Shown here: positions 24,793-37,300 of the stretch, piece by piece
Layout: each line of letters opens with the position of its first letter
Numbering within the stretch: position 1 is the stretch's first letter
Origin: Phaseolus vulgaris
Taxonomy: Eukaryota; Streptophyta; Magnoliopsida; Fabales; Fabaceae
Reading direction: 5' to 3'
DNA length: 64,000 nucleotides
NCBI RefSeq assembly: GCF_000499845.2
Contig: NC_023759.2
Location: forward strand, 41,743,172 to 41,807,171
The notes under the pieces: generated by a model
Seen by the model: only the letters and a program-made list of their open reading frames with translations
Told to the model about the DNA's origin: nothing
The model's database searches: none
Translations under genes and position numbers: made by a program

Positions 24793-27700
24793 ATGGAGAG
24801 TGTGAATGGGAAGAGAGCACAGGAAGAAGCAGGGCCTTCAGATGGAACCAAACAAGAAATGACTGAGAAAGTGAGTGATGCTTGGGATGATGGTAGGGTG
24901 GAGGAGGAAGAAGTGGACGAGGATGAAGAAGGAGGCATTCGAGATAGTAAAAATGGTTTCTTTGTTCCTGGGCCTCTTGTTTCTCTCAAGGAACAGATCG
25001 AACGTGACAAGGTTTTTATGATCTTCACCCTCTTCTTTTTGTCGCCTATAACTTCTTTGATGTTGTGATTTGTGGGGTAGCGGGAAGATTCACGTTTTCT
25101 GGGTTTTGGATGGGGTTTTTAGTGTCTTGGTTGTTGCTAAGAAACCTCCCTTGGACTGTGAAGCTGAATTTTCAAGTAGTTTAAGTGTTTAAAAAGGAAT
25201 GGCCAAAGAAAAGGAAACGAAGTAACACTTTGTAAACTGTGTTCAAATTGGTTCAACTGGTTTTGAGTACTTGTGAGCCGTCATATTTTAAGCTTTTGAG
25301 GTGTAAGCTTTTCAGGAAACAAGAGTGGCTAAATTGTTCATGGTGTATTGGATTGGAATTTATTTATCTAACAAATGCTGCACATATCTCATAGGCTAAT
25401 GACACCATTGATTAATAAAGTTATTTTTACTGGTAAGTTTTCTGATTCTGAGCTTAATTGTTTTGTGTAGGAGGATGAAAGCCTAAGGAGGTGGAAGGAG
25501 AAGCTGTTGGGTTGCTTGGAAAGTGATTTAGACGGTTTGTTTATCACCCTTGTCTATGCTTCTCAGAACTTTTTGCTTGCCTCTATTCAACTTCTTTCCT
25601 TGTACAGGTCAATTGGATCCTGAAGTGAAATTCCACTCCATAGGAATTCTCTCTGAGGATTTTGGTGAAATTGTTACTCCTTTACCTGTGGAGGAAAATC
25701 GGAATGGTAGTAATCTATTCACTCTCCGAGAGGGATCTCGCTATCAGCTTAAGATAAAATTTAGTGTTCTGCACAACATTGTGTCTGGCTTGACATACTC
25801 CAATACTGTGTGGAAAGGAGGACTTCAAGGTACAATATCAACACTTTACTCCCTTTCTGTTGTTGCTAGATAATCTGGAATATGCAACTTTATGATATTG
25901 GCTTTTGAAAACATAAGGCTCAAAACTTTTAATATTTTGTTTGACTCAGTTGAAACTTGGCTCCTAACCTTTGTAATATCTACTAACAAGCTCTTGATTA
26001 TTAAAGTCTACAATCTTAACTGAGAAGCAAGAGTAATAGCACTAAGTATTGGTCATCAAGGTTTGGTCTAATTTAGTTCAGTACAGAACTTTATATTAAA
26101 AACATAGGGTTAATCCTGAGATGAATGTCTCAAAATGGTTATTAGTCGTCAAAAAACACCTTGTTTTCTAGAATAAGAAATTTTATGTGGTGAGTATGGT
26201 ATATATACAGCATATAAATTATAACATAATTGCAGATGATAATGAAGTTGAATTACTGTATTTATTTATGTCATATATTCTTAGAAATTGATCAAATGGT
26301 TATGATGTCTTTTTAAATTTTTCTCATGATAATTTGATTTTGTTGTTGGGATTTATCAGTTGATCAGAGCAAAGGAATGTTGGGTACTTTTGCTCCTCAA
26401 AAGGAGCCATATGTGTATGCCTTGAAGGAGGACACCACTCCCTCTGGTGCACTTGCAAGGGGTGTTTACTCAGCCAAACTTAAGGTATGGTTACATTTTT
26501 CAACTGGATCCTTTGCTTATAACATGTGTTGCCTTTTCTTAATTTATTCAAAGCGGATTTTCTATCTTGAAGGCAATGCTTACTTTGCATAACTGCAATA
26601 ATAAAGTTTTATTCACAGATCTATGATCTGAAACTTCTTAATTTTATTCAAAGGTGAAAAAGCATAACATACGACCTTTACCCTCTTCGTGTCTTCTCCT
26701 TTGAACTTCTTGTTGGGAAAAACGGGTAATTTTCCCACTAAAACAAAACTCTAACAGAGCTACCCGACAAATAATATTGAATAAATAAAGCGGAATAATA
26801 AAAGAGATAAAGAGGAAAGAACACACCCGAAAATTGTTAACGGAGTTCGGCCTGTTTAGCCTAATCTCCGAGCACAGCAAAAACAGCTCACTTTTATTAC
26901 TATGAGAGAAGATATTACAAATTGGGATATTTAACAGTGAAGGAGAAGAGTTTAATTTATAACCCCCAAACCTCCTTCCCAAACAATGAACCCACCGATG
27001 TGGGACTTGGGATTAAGCCAAAATCAACAAATCTCCACCTTGGCTTAATTTCAAGTCTCACCTAAAACAAATCTTCTCAAAACATAACAAAAACAAACTT
27101 TACAGTGCTTCAAATTTGCGCCTCCGGACGCCAACTTCAAATGTGCAAGATATTAACCAAGTCTAAACAGTGTTCAAACTTGGTCCTTGTAACCACCTTG
27201 GTGAGCATATCTGCAGGATTCTCCGTAGTGTGAATCTTCTGGAGAACAATCTCCTCTTCTTCGAGAATCTCACGCACAAAGTGATAGCGAACATCAATGT
27301 GCTTCGTCCGTGCATGAAAGACTTGATTCTTTGCTAAATGAATAGCACTCTGACTGTCAGAATATAACTCAAGTTGTTTCTGACCAACTCCCAAGTCTTT
27401 AAGCAACCCATGAAGCCAAATTGCTTCCTTCACAGCCTCTGTAATCGCCATATACTCTGCCTCTGTCGTAGACAAAGCCACCGTAGACTGCAAGGTAGAC
27501 TTCCAACTAACTGGCGCTTTTGCTAAAGTGAACAAATAACCAGTAGTAGACCGTCGCTTATCCAAATCACCTGCATAATCAGAATCACAATATCCAACTA
27601 TGCATTGACCAAGTGATTTATCTTGCTCAAATGTCAATCCAACATCTAAGGTATTTTGGAGGTACCGTAGAATCCATCTCACAGCTTGCCAATGACCCTT

Positions 27701-30700
27701 GCCCGGATCATGCATGTACCTACTAACAACACTCACAGCCTGTGAAATATCTGGTCTTGTACACACCATTGCATACATCAAGCTTCCAACTGCATTTGCA
27801 TATGGGACTTTCGCCATGTATTCTCGTTCTTCATTAGTCGTCGGAGATAAACAGCTACTCAATTTCAAATGAGGAGCAAGTGGGGTACTTACAGGTTTTG
27901 TATCTTCGTGTATACCAAAACGTTGTAGTACCTTCTGCAAATACTGCTTCTGTGACAGCCAAAGTTTTCCCCTCTCTCTGTCCCTGTTTATCTCCATGCC
28001 GAGAATCTTCTTGGCTTCCCCCAAATCCTTCATCTCGAACTCTTTACTCAACTGAGCCTTTAACCTGTCAATCTCAACTTGGCTCTTTGCTGCAATCAGC
28101 ATATCATCAACATATAAGAGTAAGTAAATGTAGGAACCATCTTCAAGTCTGCGCAAATACACACAGTGATCATATTTGCTTCTCTTGTACTTCTGATCCT
28201 TCATGAACTTATCAAATCGTTTGTACCACTGTCTCGGAGATTGTTTCAGTCCATACAACGATTTGCTAAGTTTACAAACCCAATCTTCTTTACCATCAAC
28301 CTTGTATCCTTCTGGTTGAGTCATATAGATTTCCTCCTCCAAATCACCGTGTAGGAACGCGGTCTTTACATCAAGTTGAGCAAGCTCCAAATTCAACTGT
28401 GCTACCAAGGCCAACAAAATTCGAATGGAGGAATGTTTAACAACTGGAGAAAATACCTCATTATAATCAATTCCCTCCCTCTGAGCAAAGCCTTTAGCAA
28501 CCAACCTTGCCTTGTAGCGAACATCTTCTTTATTAGGAAATCCTTCTTTCTTTGCAAATACCCATTTGCACCCAATTGCCTTCTTACCTTTCGGTAATTG
28601 TGCCAGCTTCCACGTCTTGTTCTTCTTCAAAGACTGCATCTCCTCTTCCATCGCACCTGCCCAATTACCACTCTCTGAACTCAGAATGGCTTCTGGGTAA
28701 GTGGATGGAATGTCATCAACAACTGGAAGTGCATAGGCAACCATATCCATGAAACGAGCAGGCTTCTGAATATCTCGTCTCTGTCTTCTAACTGCAATTG
28801 GCGCTGATTGCTGTTGAGATTCTTGGGTAGGAACCTCTTCCTCATCTGACTCTTCTTCTACCATAGGAGAGTCACTTGTGGTATTTCGTGTTGGGATCAC
28901 CACTGTCGGCTCAAACTCCACCTGCTTCCGGGCACACTCCACCTGTTGCGGAGTACTATCAGCTCCTTCTGGATTTACCTTCTTTAACATGGCAGATTCA
29001 TCAAAGGTAACATCCCTGCTGATAATCGTCTTCTTTGCCTCTAGACACCACAAACGGTATCCCTTCACTCCAGGACTAAAGCCCATGAAAAGAGCTTTCT
29101 TTGCCCGTGGATCCAACTTTGATTCAATCACATGATAATATGCAATAGAACCAAAAACATGCAAAGAATCATAATCAGTTGCAGGTTTTCCAGACCATAC
29201 CTCTAACGGGGTTTTGCCATCTATAGCAGATGATGGCAAACGATTGACGAGATGTTGAGCGTATGTCACAGCCTCAGCCCAAAACTCTCTGCCTAACTCA
29301 GCATTAGACAACATACAACGAACTTTCTCCACAAGTATCTTGTTCATACGCTCCGAAACCCCATTCTGCTGTGGTGTTTTTCTAACAGTGAAGTGCCGAA
29401 CTATGCCACAATCTTGGCATACCTTCAGGAACGGATCACTCTTGTATTCTCCTCCATTATCTGTTCGGAGAACCTTAATCTTCCTTCCTGTCTGGTTTTC
29501 AACTTGAGCTTTCCACTTAAGGAAAATTCCAAGCACATCATTTTTGTTCTTCATAGTAAACACCCAAACTCTCCTGGAAAAATCATCAACAAAAGTGACA
29601 AAATAATGCCTACCTCCGATTGACGGAGTCTTGGCAGGTCCCCACACATCTGAATGCACATAATCCAGAATACCCTTGGTATTGTGAATTGCAGTGCCAA
29701 ACTTCACTCTTCGTTGTTTTCCCAGAACACAATGCTCACAAAATTCAAGTTTGCAAGCCTTCGTACCTTTCAACAATCCTTGCTTGGTAAGAATTTGCAA
29801 GGATTTCTCTCCAGCATGTCCCAACCTCATATGCCACAACTTCGTTGCCTCAGCATCCTTCTTAGTGCTAGAAGTTGTTGCCGCTACTGTCCCCACCACT
29901 GTACTACCTTGGTAGTAATACAAATTGTTCTTCCTCACGCCTTTCAACATCACCAGTGCTCCTGAAGTTGCTTTAAGAATTCCATCTCGCATCGTCACAA
30001 CTAGGCCTTTAGATTCTAAAGCCCCCAATGAGATGAGATTCTTCTTCAACTTTGGCACGTACCGTACATCCCGCAAAATTCTGGTGGATCCATCGTGATT
30101 CCGCAACTTGATTGAACCTATCCCGACTGTCTTACATGGATTATCATTACCCATGTAAACAACCCCGCCATCGAGTTCTTGAAAATCAAAGAACCATTCC
30201 CGAATGGGACACATATGATAGGTACAACCTGAATCCAATATCCACTCATCTGGATGCAATGATGCTGAAAGCGAGACAATCAACACATCACTTTTGCTTT
30301 CTGCAACATTTGCATCTTGCAGAGCCTTCCCTTCTTGATCCGAATTTGCCATTACAGACTCACAATATAATATTCAATATTACAAATAATTTCAAACAAC
30401 CCAAGGCGAACCTTCGGCTCTTGATACCACTTGTTGGGAAAAACGGGTAATTTTCCCACTAAAACAAAACTCTAACAGAGCTACCCGACAAATAATATTG
30501 AATAAATAAAGCGGAATAATAAAAGAGATAAAGAGGAAAGAACACACCCGAAAATTGTTAACGGAGTTCGGCCTGTTTAGCCTAATCTCCGAGCACAGCA
30601 AAAACAGCTCACTTTTATTACTATGAGAGAAGATATTACAAATTGGGATATTTAACAGTGAAGGAGAAGAGTTTAATTTATAACCCCCAAACCTCCTTCC

Positions 30701-31059
30701 CAAACAATGAACCCACCGATGTGGGACTTGGGATTAAGCCAAAATCAACACTTCCCACATAACACCCCTAAAAGGATTGGTTATTTAGTTTTCATTTGCG
30801 TATTTTACAGTCACTATATATTTCAATCTGATATAGGTTATTACAAAATCTAAATCCAAAATGTTTGAAAATATGAAGAGCTTCCATTAGTCAAGTTATT
30901 GGAAAGATTATTGAGGTTTACTCCATATAATATGTACATTTGATCCATATAGATTGATAAACTTGTTCCTGTTTGGTTGCTGTCTTACAGTTTGAAGATG
31001 ATGATAGAAGGTGTCACATGGAACTCAAATATTTGTTTGAGATAAAAAAGAACAGCTAG
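24793..31059 (+). CDS. Rho GDP-dissociation inhibitor (232 aa), last intron carries a copia element
   Basis: Five coding exons: 24793-25011, 25471-25534, 25608-25829, 26360-26484, 30991-31059; 699 bases, stop TAG at 31057-31059. I chose the ATG at 24793 ([16 protein letters not shown]); the longer open frame from 24769 starts with TTG. The N-terminus is acidic ([12 protein letters not shown], about residues 37-48) and flexible; the immunoglobulin-like fold follows: [81 protein letters not shown], and the last strand [20 protein letters not shown]. RhoGDIs extract prenylated ROP GTPases from membranes and hold them in the cytosol, so controlling polar growth. The final exon lies 4.5 kb beyond exon 4 because a 4040-bp retrotransposon sits in intron 4; without it the intron would be ~0.46 kb. 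Splice sites on both sides of the insertion are intact. Confidence 0.93.
26711..27029 (-). repeat. 3' LTR of the copia element
   Basis: 319 bases, TG...CA termini on the minus strand. I see no difference from the 30432-30750 copy. The junction with the polypurine tract carries a 10-base inverted repeat (see findings). Confidence 0.92.
27137..30352 (-). CDS. Copia pol polyprotein without gag (1071 aa): protease, integrase, RT, RNase H
   Basis: One uninterrupted frame. Domain order is that of Ty1/copia: aspartic protease WILDSG (catalytic Asp ~40); integrase zinc region H174, H179, C205, C208; integrase core with D234 (HSDVWGP), D298 (RTDNGGEY) and E334 (NGVSERMN); reverse transcriptase with D661 ([12 protein letters not shown]) and YVDD at 747-750; then RNase H ([21 protein letters not shown]). 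All expected catalytic residues are present. What is missing is gag: the frame starts only 64 bases after the PBS, reads about 35 residues, and is already at the protease. No CX2CX4HX4C zinc knuckle is present. A ~1 kb internal deletion that kept the frame is the simplest explanation, with the ATG perhaps being the old gag start. The enzyme part could be made, but the element would need capsid protein from another copy. Confidence 0.92.
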   Translation of the reverse strand: MANSDQEGKALQDANVAESKSDVLIVSLSASLHPDEWILDSGCTYHMCPIREWFFDFQELDGGVVYMGNDNPCKTVGIGSIKLRNHDGSTRILRDVRYVPKLKKNLISLGALESKGLVVTMRDGILKATSGALVMLKGVRKNNLYYYQGSTVVGTVAATTSSTKKDAEATKLWHMRLGHAGEKSLQILTKQGLLKGTKACKLEFCEHCVLGKQRRVKFGTAIHNTKGILDYVHSDVWGPAKTPSIGGRHYFVTFVDDFSRRVWVFTMKNKNDVLGIFLKWKAQVENQTGRKIKVLRTDNGGEYKSDPFLKVCQDCGIVRHFTVRKTPQQNGVSERMNKILVEKVRCMLSNAELGREFWAEAVTYAQHLVNRLPSSAIDGKTPLEVWSGKPATDYDSLHVFGSIAYYHVIESKLDPRAKKALFMGFSPGVKGYRLWCLEAKKTIISRDVTFDESAMLKKVNPEGADSTPQQVECARKQVEFEPTVVIPTRNTTSDSPMVEEESDEEEVPTQESQQQSAPIAVRRQRRDIQKPARFMDMVAYALPVVDDIPSTYPEAILSSESGNWAGAMEEEMQSLKKNKTWKLAQLPKGKKAIGCKWVFAKKEGFPNKEDVRYKARLVAKGFAQREGIDYNEVFSPVVKHSSIRILLALVAQLNLELAQLDVKTAFLHGDLEEEIYMTQPEGYKVDGKEDWVCKLSKSLYGLKQSPRQWYKRFDKFMKDQKYKRSKYDHCVYLRRLEDGSYIYLLLYVDDMLIAAKSQVEIDRLKAQLSKEFEMKDLGEAKKILGMEINRDRERGKLWLSQKQYLQKVLQRFGIHEDTKPVSTPLAPHLKLSSCLSPTTNEEREYMAKVPYANAVGSLMYAMVCTRPDISQAVSVVSRYMHDPGKGHWQAVRWILRYLQNTLDVGLTFEQDKSLGQCIVGYCDSDYAGDLDKRRSTTGYLFTLAKAPVSWKSTLQSTVALSTTEAEYMAITEAVKEAIWLHGLLKDLGVGQKQLELYSDSQSAIHLAKNQVFHARTKHIDVRYHFVREILEEEEIVLQKIHTTENPADMLTKVVTRTKFEHCLDLVNILHI
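30432..30750 (-). repeat. 5' LTR of the copia element
   Basis: 319 bases, the LTR from which element transcription would start (running leftward, antisense to RhoGDI). It is followed on the minus strand by two bases and the PBS. Confidence 0.92.
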
Positions 31060-34000
31060 TCCGGCTTTTCTGACACTGTTTTTATGTTATGAATCCTCTT
31101 CAAATTCTTAATTTTCTCTCTGAACATGTTACAGCTTTGTATTTGTTTCCGAATACATAGAAAGGGAATGGACTCTTGTCAAATTGTGACGGCTTTCTTT
31201 TGTGATGGCTTATTTTAAGAACTAGAAAATTACTATACTGAACATTGGCTTACACTCTTTTAAATCTACAATGAATTTTAGGTTCTAAACATTGATTGGA
31301 AATTTAACTATTCAGATTTTAATAATTGCATAAATTATTGAATATAAACATATGTTTTACCACAATCTATCATTTTTCAATTAATGAAAAATAGTTCATA
31401 ATTTAAACTTTAAATGTAGCCTTTAGTCTAGAGAAACCGAATCCCCAGTCCACGTACTGCAGTAGTTTTATGGTAATTGCTATTCATTGGTTGTAATCAA
31501 CTATTAGCATGTATGATTTATACGCATTAACCGTTTGTAAAAGTTAAAAGTTTCTTCACCTCTCTATAAAAGAAGTTATAATTTCTGACTTGTATTTTTG
31601 TTCTCGAACTTAAAAATGTAAAATATGATTTAGAAATTTAAGTTTGCCTCTTTGTGCTTTAATTATTCTTTTGTCAAAGCATTACTAGAAATGTTTCGCC
31701 TTTTGTAAATGCTGCGACTATTAAGTACTTTGTTGGTTTCATACAGAATACAAGGACAAGAGAAGAAAGAAAGTGCATTATAATAGCAGGTTGTACAGAG
31801 AATAAGTGTCAACATAACTAATGCATATTCCTAAAATTTTGCATGTTCTTTATATATAGAACTTAAAAAATAGAAAATCTTAAAAAATAATTAAGACAGC
31901 TCATCTATAAAAATTATAAATGGTAGGCGGTAGACATTCAAAGACGATATCCTACTAGACAGTTTTCTATACTTTTCATAAGATGATTATGATTTGAAGT
32001 TAATGTATCAGATAATTAAGATACTAAATTGAATATGTGTCAACAAGCAAAGACTAATTATTAAAAAGGAAAAAAAAACACCATTTAATAAAAATATATT
32101 GGAGAAAAGTACTAAAATGTATATTTTGAAAAGTTAAGATTATTTGTTGCATGGTTTTGAAGATTAAGGAATAACGTGTGATTAACGGTAGTACTTTTTT
32201 ATTCTATTATTTGGATATTTAAATATTTATAAAATGTTTAAAAGTTTAAAAGGTAATACAAGAAATTAGATTCATTAATTAATTTGGAGGTAATTTTTAT
32301 TTATTTTAAATTATTTATTACAATGCAATATTTTAAATAGATTTCATGTTAGATCAGACTTTTAAAAAGGACAAAACTTAGTAGTTTATGTACTTGTAAT
32401 CCCATTACCTAATTAAAAAGAATAGTTTGCTTTAATACACGCATCGATTGAGAACGTACAAATTAACAAAAATAATATTTTAATTTAATAAAAAAAAGTA
32501 TCGTAAACACATAATTTATGAAAGCTCATGTCAAAATTACAAAATAAAAAATCTGCAATTGGTGAAGATATAATTTAAAATTTGAGTGCCATGTTAAACT
32601 CATCTGCACAAACCCAAATGTAACCCATTTCAACCTATGGAATCAAATACAACTATAAGATCGTGTAAAAATTATCAAACACATGCTTTGCAGTGAAGTA
32701 TATATTACAATGCGAGATTCAATTGGGTAAACAAAGATTAGATTGGGAGTCGATAAAGTAGAAGAGGAAATTTTTTTCATTTGCTTAGGATTTAAAGGAA
32801 TTGGTTATCTCAGTTTACTAGTATTATTTCTTTCTAGTCTCCCTAGTTTACCAAAAAGATACAGATAAGGAGAAAGAATCTTATTCCAAATGAGCTTCTA
32901 AAAACATTACATAAAATTTGTCCTTCCTGAAAGGGTGTATACAACATCGAAGTGTGAATACTATAAGAATGTCCAAGTTACAGTATATCAGAGAACAAAT
33001 GTTTTCATCTTCACTACCATCACCTACACTATTCATATTATCATTTCTCATGTCATGTTCTCTAAATCAACAAAACTGTCAACCCGTTGATCAATACAGC
33101 CCTACAGATCCACCACCATTCTGACGTATTATTTATCATGGAGGCCAAGTGAAAAGTGGTCACTCGACTAACCAACCGTAAAGGATGTGCACCTAGTTTA
33201 ACCAATAGCAGTGTAATTCGGGTTTCAACAAATAGAACACAAACCTCAATTTCGAATTGCAGAGAATATGAAGACGCATGTCAGATGCCACCAGTAGCAT
33301 AAAGTTTGCACATAAAGTTTTTAACAATTATAATATATTGTTGTATTTATAATAATTATGCATATGTTATGGTAAAGTTTAACCTAACTAAAACATTATA
33401 ATCTTATTCTCTTTCTAATTTTTATGGCAAAATTTACTTTATTTTCCTCGTGTTCATTTTAGATTATTAAAACTATATTCATCTTATTATTACAAATTAT
33501 AATTAGATAAGACAACGAGAAAGATGGACAGTCCAGTCATTTTTTAGTAACCAAGTAATTAAAAAATAAGAAAAAAATATGAATCTTCTAGAATAGTGAG
33601 TTCTATTATAAAAATGTTTTTTTTCTAATAATTTATATCAATAAAACTATTAAAAAAAATTGGGTCGTATAAACTTTTAGAATCTTGCAATTGCCTTTTT
33701 TTATCTAGTTGAATATAAGGGCCCTTGAGTCAAAGTTCCAACCAGCAAATACAGAATTTGCTTGTAAACAGTGCCCCGCAAGTATACAAACTCCAAAAAT
33801 CAAGGTTATATGAAGGAGAAATGGTGTTCGTGTCAAGTGTGTCATCCAGTAGAAAAAATTGCCTGAAGGTATTAGCACCTGGGTTGAAAAAACTAAGTTT
33901 GAAATAACAGTAAAAAAACAAATATGAAAAAGGTACCATTAGTCTATGTATACAGTAAAGAATTAGAATAATATATTGAATTCATTATTATAGTCATGTA

Positions 34001-34399
34001 ATCTTTAAATTTAGAGAAAACAAAATATCCTTATTCATGCATAATAAATATAATGAGCCTATATAAACTTATATTATGTGCTTTCTATCACAGAATATGA
34101 GTGTCTTGTTAATTAAATTTAATAATTTCAGCACATTGTGTGAATTTAGCTCAAGTTTTGTAAAATCTAGCAACTTCAGAATTGGGCAGAGCAAAGATAT
34201 TTAATTGATAAAATAGTTAACGATAATAGAATGACTGAAGTAGGCGTAATTGGAGGTTGGGCAAGGATTCTGAAATCTAGAGTAACGACAATTAAGAAAT
34301 ATGTAACTAACTTATCCTGAAGTCTAACCTAATCAAAATTTTAACAGGACAAGTTCAAGCCAAATAAAAGAGAAGTATAAAGAAGAAGTACCTTATTAT
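31060..34399. other. Intergenic between convergent RhoGDI and PSAT1-like genes
   Basis: Begins with the RhoGDI 3' UTR (to about 31250) and ends with the PSAT1-like 3' UTR (about 34150-34399, read on the minus strand). The middle is AT-rich. The open frames at 32918-33124 and 33725-33939 match nothing I know. The two genes are transcribed toward each other. Confidence 0.5.
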
Positions 34400-37300
34400 T
34401 TACAAATAATGTGACAACACTTCAGCAGTAGTATATCTCAACCTGCAGCTTTGTCCCAAGTGAACATCACCAAAAACATACCTGCAGTATGATACACCAC
34501 ACATGTTAAAAGAATTAAAAAACAAAGGATATTACGATGTTTACAAATTAGAAGGTTTTGTTATACAAATCTCCAAATAAGAAAAAGTAACCCGTAGGTC
34601 CATATGGAATATATCACTACTTTTGATTCTTTCCCAATTTGAAATGTGCGTGTGAGATTTCCAAATTCCAAAAAATAAATCAAACCTTAAATAAAGGAGA
34701 AAGAAAAAACCTATATTCACAGTAGTCAGGCCATGCACAACGAGCCTTCCCGTAATCCCAATAACAGTCCTCATCTCTTAAGGGACCCCGCTTAGCTGTA
34801 ACAGAACAAAGTCAAAGTAATTGGAGATTCTCAGCTGAAATTGTTTATAAATATAGTCCGAAATACCTTTCGTTACAAACTCTAATTTCGCATCAGGATG
34901 GATATCATGCCACATCTCAAGCCATAGTTCCCTCATTAGCACTGGTGATCTAACTATGTTCCTGTGATTTGCTACATGAATATTATGTCAATTTACTTGT
35001 ATGTATACTTGTAGTCAACTATTTTAAGTTAAAATTTAGAACCTTGAAGTTGTTGAGATCAGACTTACTCATCTATGAAAGTATTAATCACTACTAATCA
35101 ATCAATAAAACAAATTATGGGTTGCAACTTTCCCTATGGATTCTTTCAGCCACCACTTTAATCCTCCAAAAAAAATTCCATCAAATTAGTCCTCAAAGAA
35201 CCTTTTTATCATCATTCTAGTCCCTTCATAACGACCAATATGATGACATTTTACATCTCCATAGATATAGTCTTCCATAATCATCAAGTTGCTACCAAAT
35301 TAAACTTTTTCACCACTTTATTCCTTTGTAGAGAACCAATACAGTAATAATTCAGATCTTTGAAAAACAAATTTGGTGACAAGACAAAATTTTAAAGAAC
35401 TAAGATGCTGACAATTTAAATATCTGAGACTTTGATGACTAAATTTTTGAAGGACTGATGAGGTAACATGTATAAAATTTCATGTAAATGAATGAATTTT
35501 TTTAAGTGTTTGCAAATTTTGTGAGCATCAACTTCTAAATCCAGTCAGACAATTGACAAGATACTTTATCTACACTGAATTAACATAGTCCAAGTGGGTA
35601 TGAAAAATTCGTAATCAAGTTGTGGTCATTTTAGTCATAAATAAAATGATCAGTTAGTCCATGACAACTCCAGGGACAAGCCATGCACCTTTATCAAGCT
35701 CCCATATTGCTGTCCTCTTTCCAGGAAGACTTTCAGAATCTTCATAATATGTTATGTACTTCACCCTTGGCAATCTTGTCATTTTTGGAACAATATCTTC
35801 TTCATGGTGATGTTCCACATTCAATTTAATCTGTACATCTGAACCATCATGCTCTGACTGAAAAGTCAGAACAAAGATAAATATAAAGATTGTGATACAA
35901 ATATCAGTATGAATGCAAACGAGGTTAAATGAAGATAATAAAAGAATAAAAACGCAACAGGAGATATCAGAGTTGAAGACTTCTTATGTTGTTATTGGTT
36001 TACAACTCATGGTTACACACTTGTCTGTCTAAAATAAGAACATGCAGCAACAATTTAATATTATACATACCAGTAAATTAATAATTTAATACCACATGAT
36101 GCAAATCTATTTAACTTAATCCCAAAAACATAACTGGAAAAAAAATAAGAACATGATCACACTTAAAGACTACCCAAATACCAATCTTTAGTCTGCAATA
36201 CCTGAGGAGCTCTTGTTATGTTCACTTTCGGTCCAAGCCAGTTCTTGCACAAGGAAAGGGAGAGATAAGGCACCTGTAAAGGGTTGATTTTATTGCAATC
36301 CAATTGTTGAATGTAGATGTAATTCTCACACGTCACAATTTCAAAAAGCAGTGGAAGTAGAAAAATGGCCAATTAATACATTATGCATTCCTATATAATC
36401 ACAACCACGGTAAGGGAAACATGATTTGAGTTTACCGTCTCATCGCCACTTATAGGTCCAATTTTCCCTTCAACCAGAGTCCCTGACCTAATAATTGAGA
36501 CTAAAAGACTTCAAAACATTTAATTTCAAACATAAAAAAATGTGCAGATAAGAACTGGAATAGTAATAACTATTTCCAAATTATACACATTGCTTACGAA
36601 AAGATAATATTAATTTGCAAAATTAGTGCCAAAAGTTTTAACCAAAAACCACCCTCTCCCCAATTCATTCCACTTACAAATACAAAACCAGCACACCAGC
36701 AAAGATAGACAGTTACCTTGACATTAGAGATCCTTCAAACTCATAAATGACATCCGTAATGATCCAATTGTCAGGGTAAGGCTTGCCACTAGGAGCAAAA
36801 TAGTAACCAACCTATTTTCAAAGTCAAGATGCCAGAATTATCATTCACAATAAACTATTTTTTATCAACAGATTCCCAGAAGATTTAATGTATAAACAAA
36901 AAATTTCAAGATACATGTAAATGCTGAGAGTCAGGAAAAATGTTAAATACAAAGATTTTAACAATTGACATAATTTATGAGTTGACTAAAGACAATTTTA
37001 GCTGTGAAAACTGCAATACTAAGGTGTTAGTACACTAGTCTCATTCCCTGTACCACTAAAAAACCTTCAGTATTGAACAATAAGCACACAAGAATAAGAG
37101 GCCAGAAAGAACGTCACAGGTAAAGAGTTTGTTCAGAATGTGATAGACCGGAATTCAGTGTTCAAATCAAAGCATTGAATGTTTTGAACTATATTTAAGG
37201 TATGGAGGGACCAAAACAGTCCATTTCATTTATTATGAAATGCTTCTTTATTGTATGACACTCCTACATGTGACTCTGTTGAACACAAGTAACCATAACA

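Larger units (their letters stand above)
26711..30750 (-). mobile_element. Ty1/copia LTR retrotransposon lacking gag, inside RhoGDI intron 4
   Basis: Two 319-base LTRs at 26711-27029 and 30432-30750 appear identical on reading. On the element strand (minus) they start TGTTGATTTTGGC and end TTTCCCAACA. A primer-binding site TGGTATCAAGAGCC (30416-30429, minus strand), close to the initiator-Met tRNA complement with one extra A, follows the 5' LTR after two bases; a polypurine tract AAGGTGGAGATT lies just before the 3' LTR. The flanks share CTTC: CTTCT on the left and CTTCC on the right, a 4/5 match for a 5-base target duplication (a one-base shift gives a perfect ACTTC). The whole element is 4.04 kb, shorter than usual copia elements (~4.8-5 kb), because gag is missing. 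It lies antisense to the host gene. Identical LTRs point to recent insertion. Confidence 0.93.

Noticed and set aside
27880..29965. Several + strand frames inside the copia element
   Set aside because: They are shadows of the minus-strand pol gene with no domain similarity.
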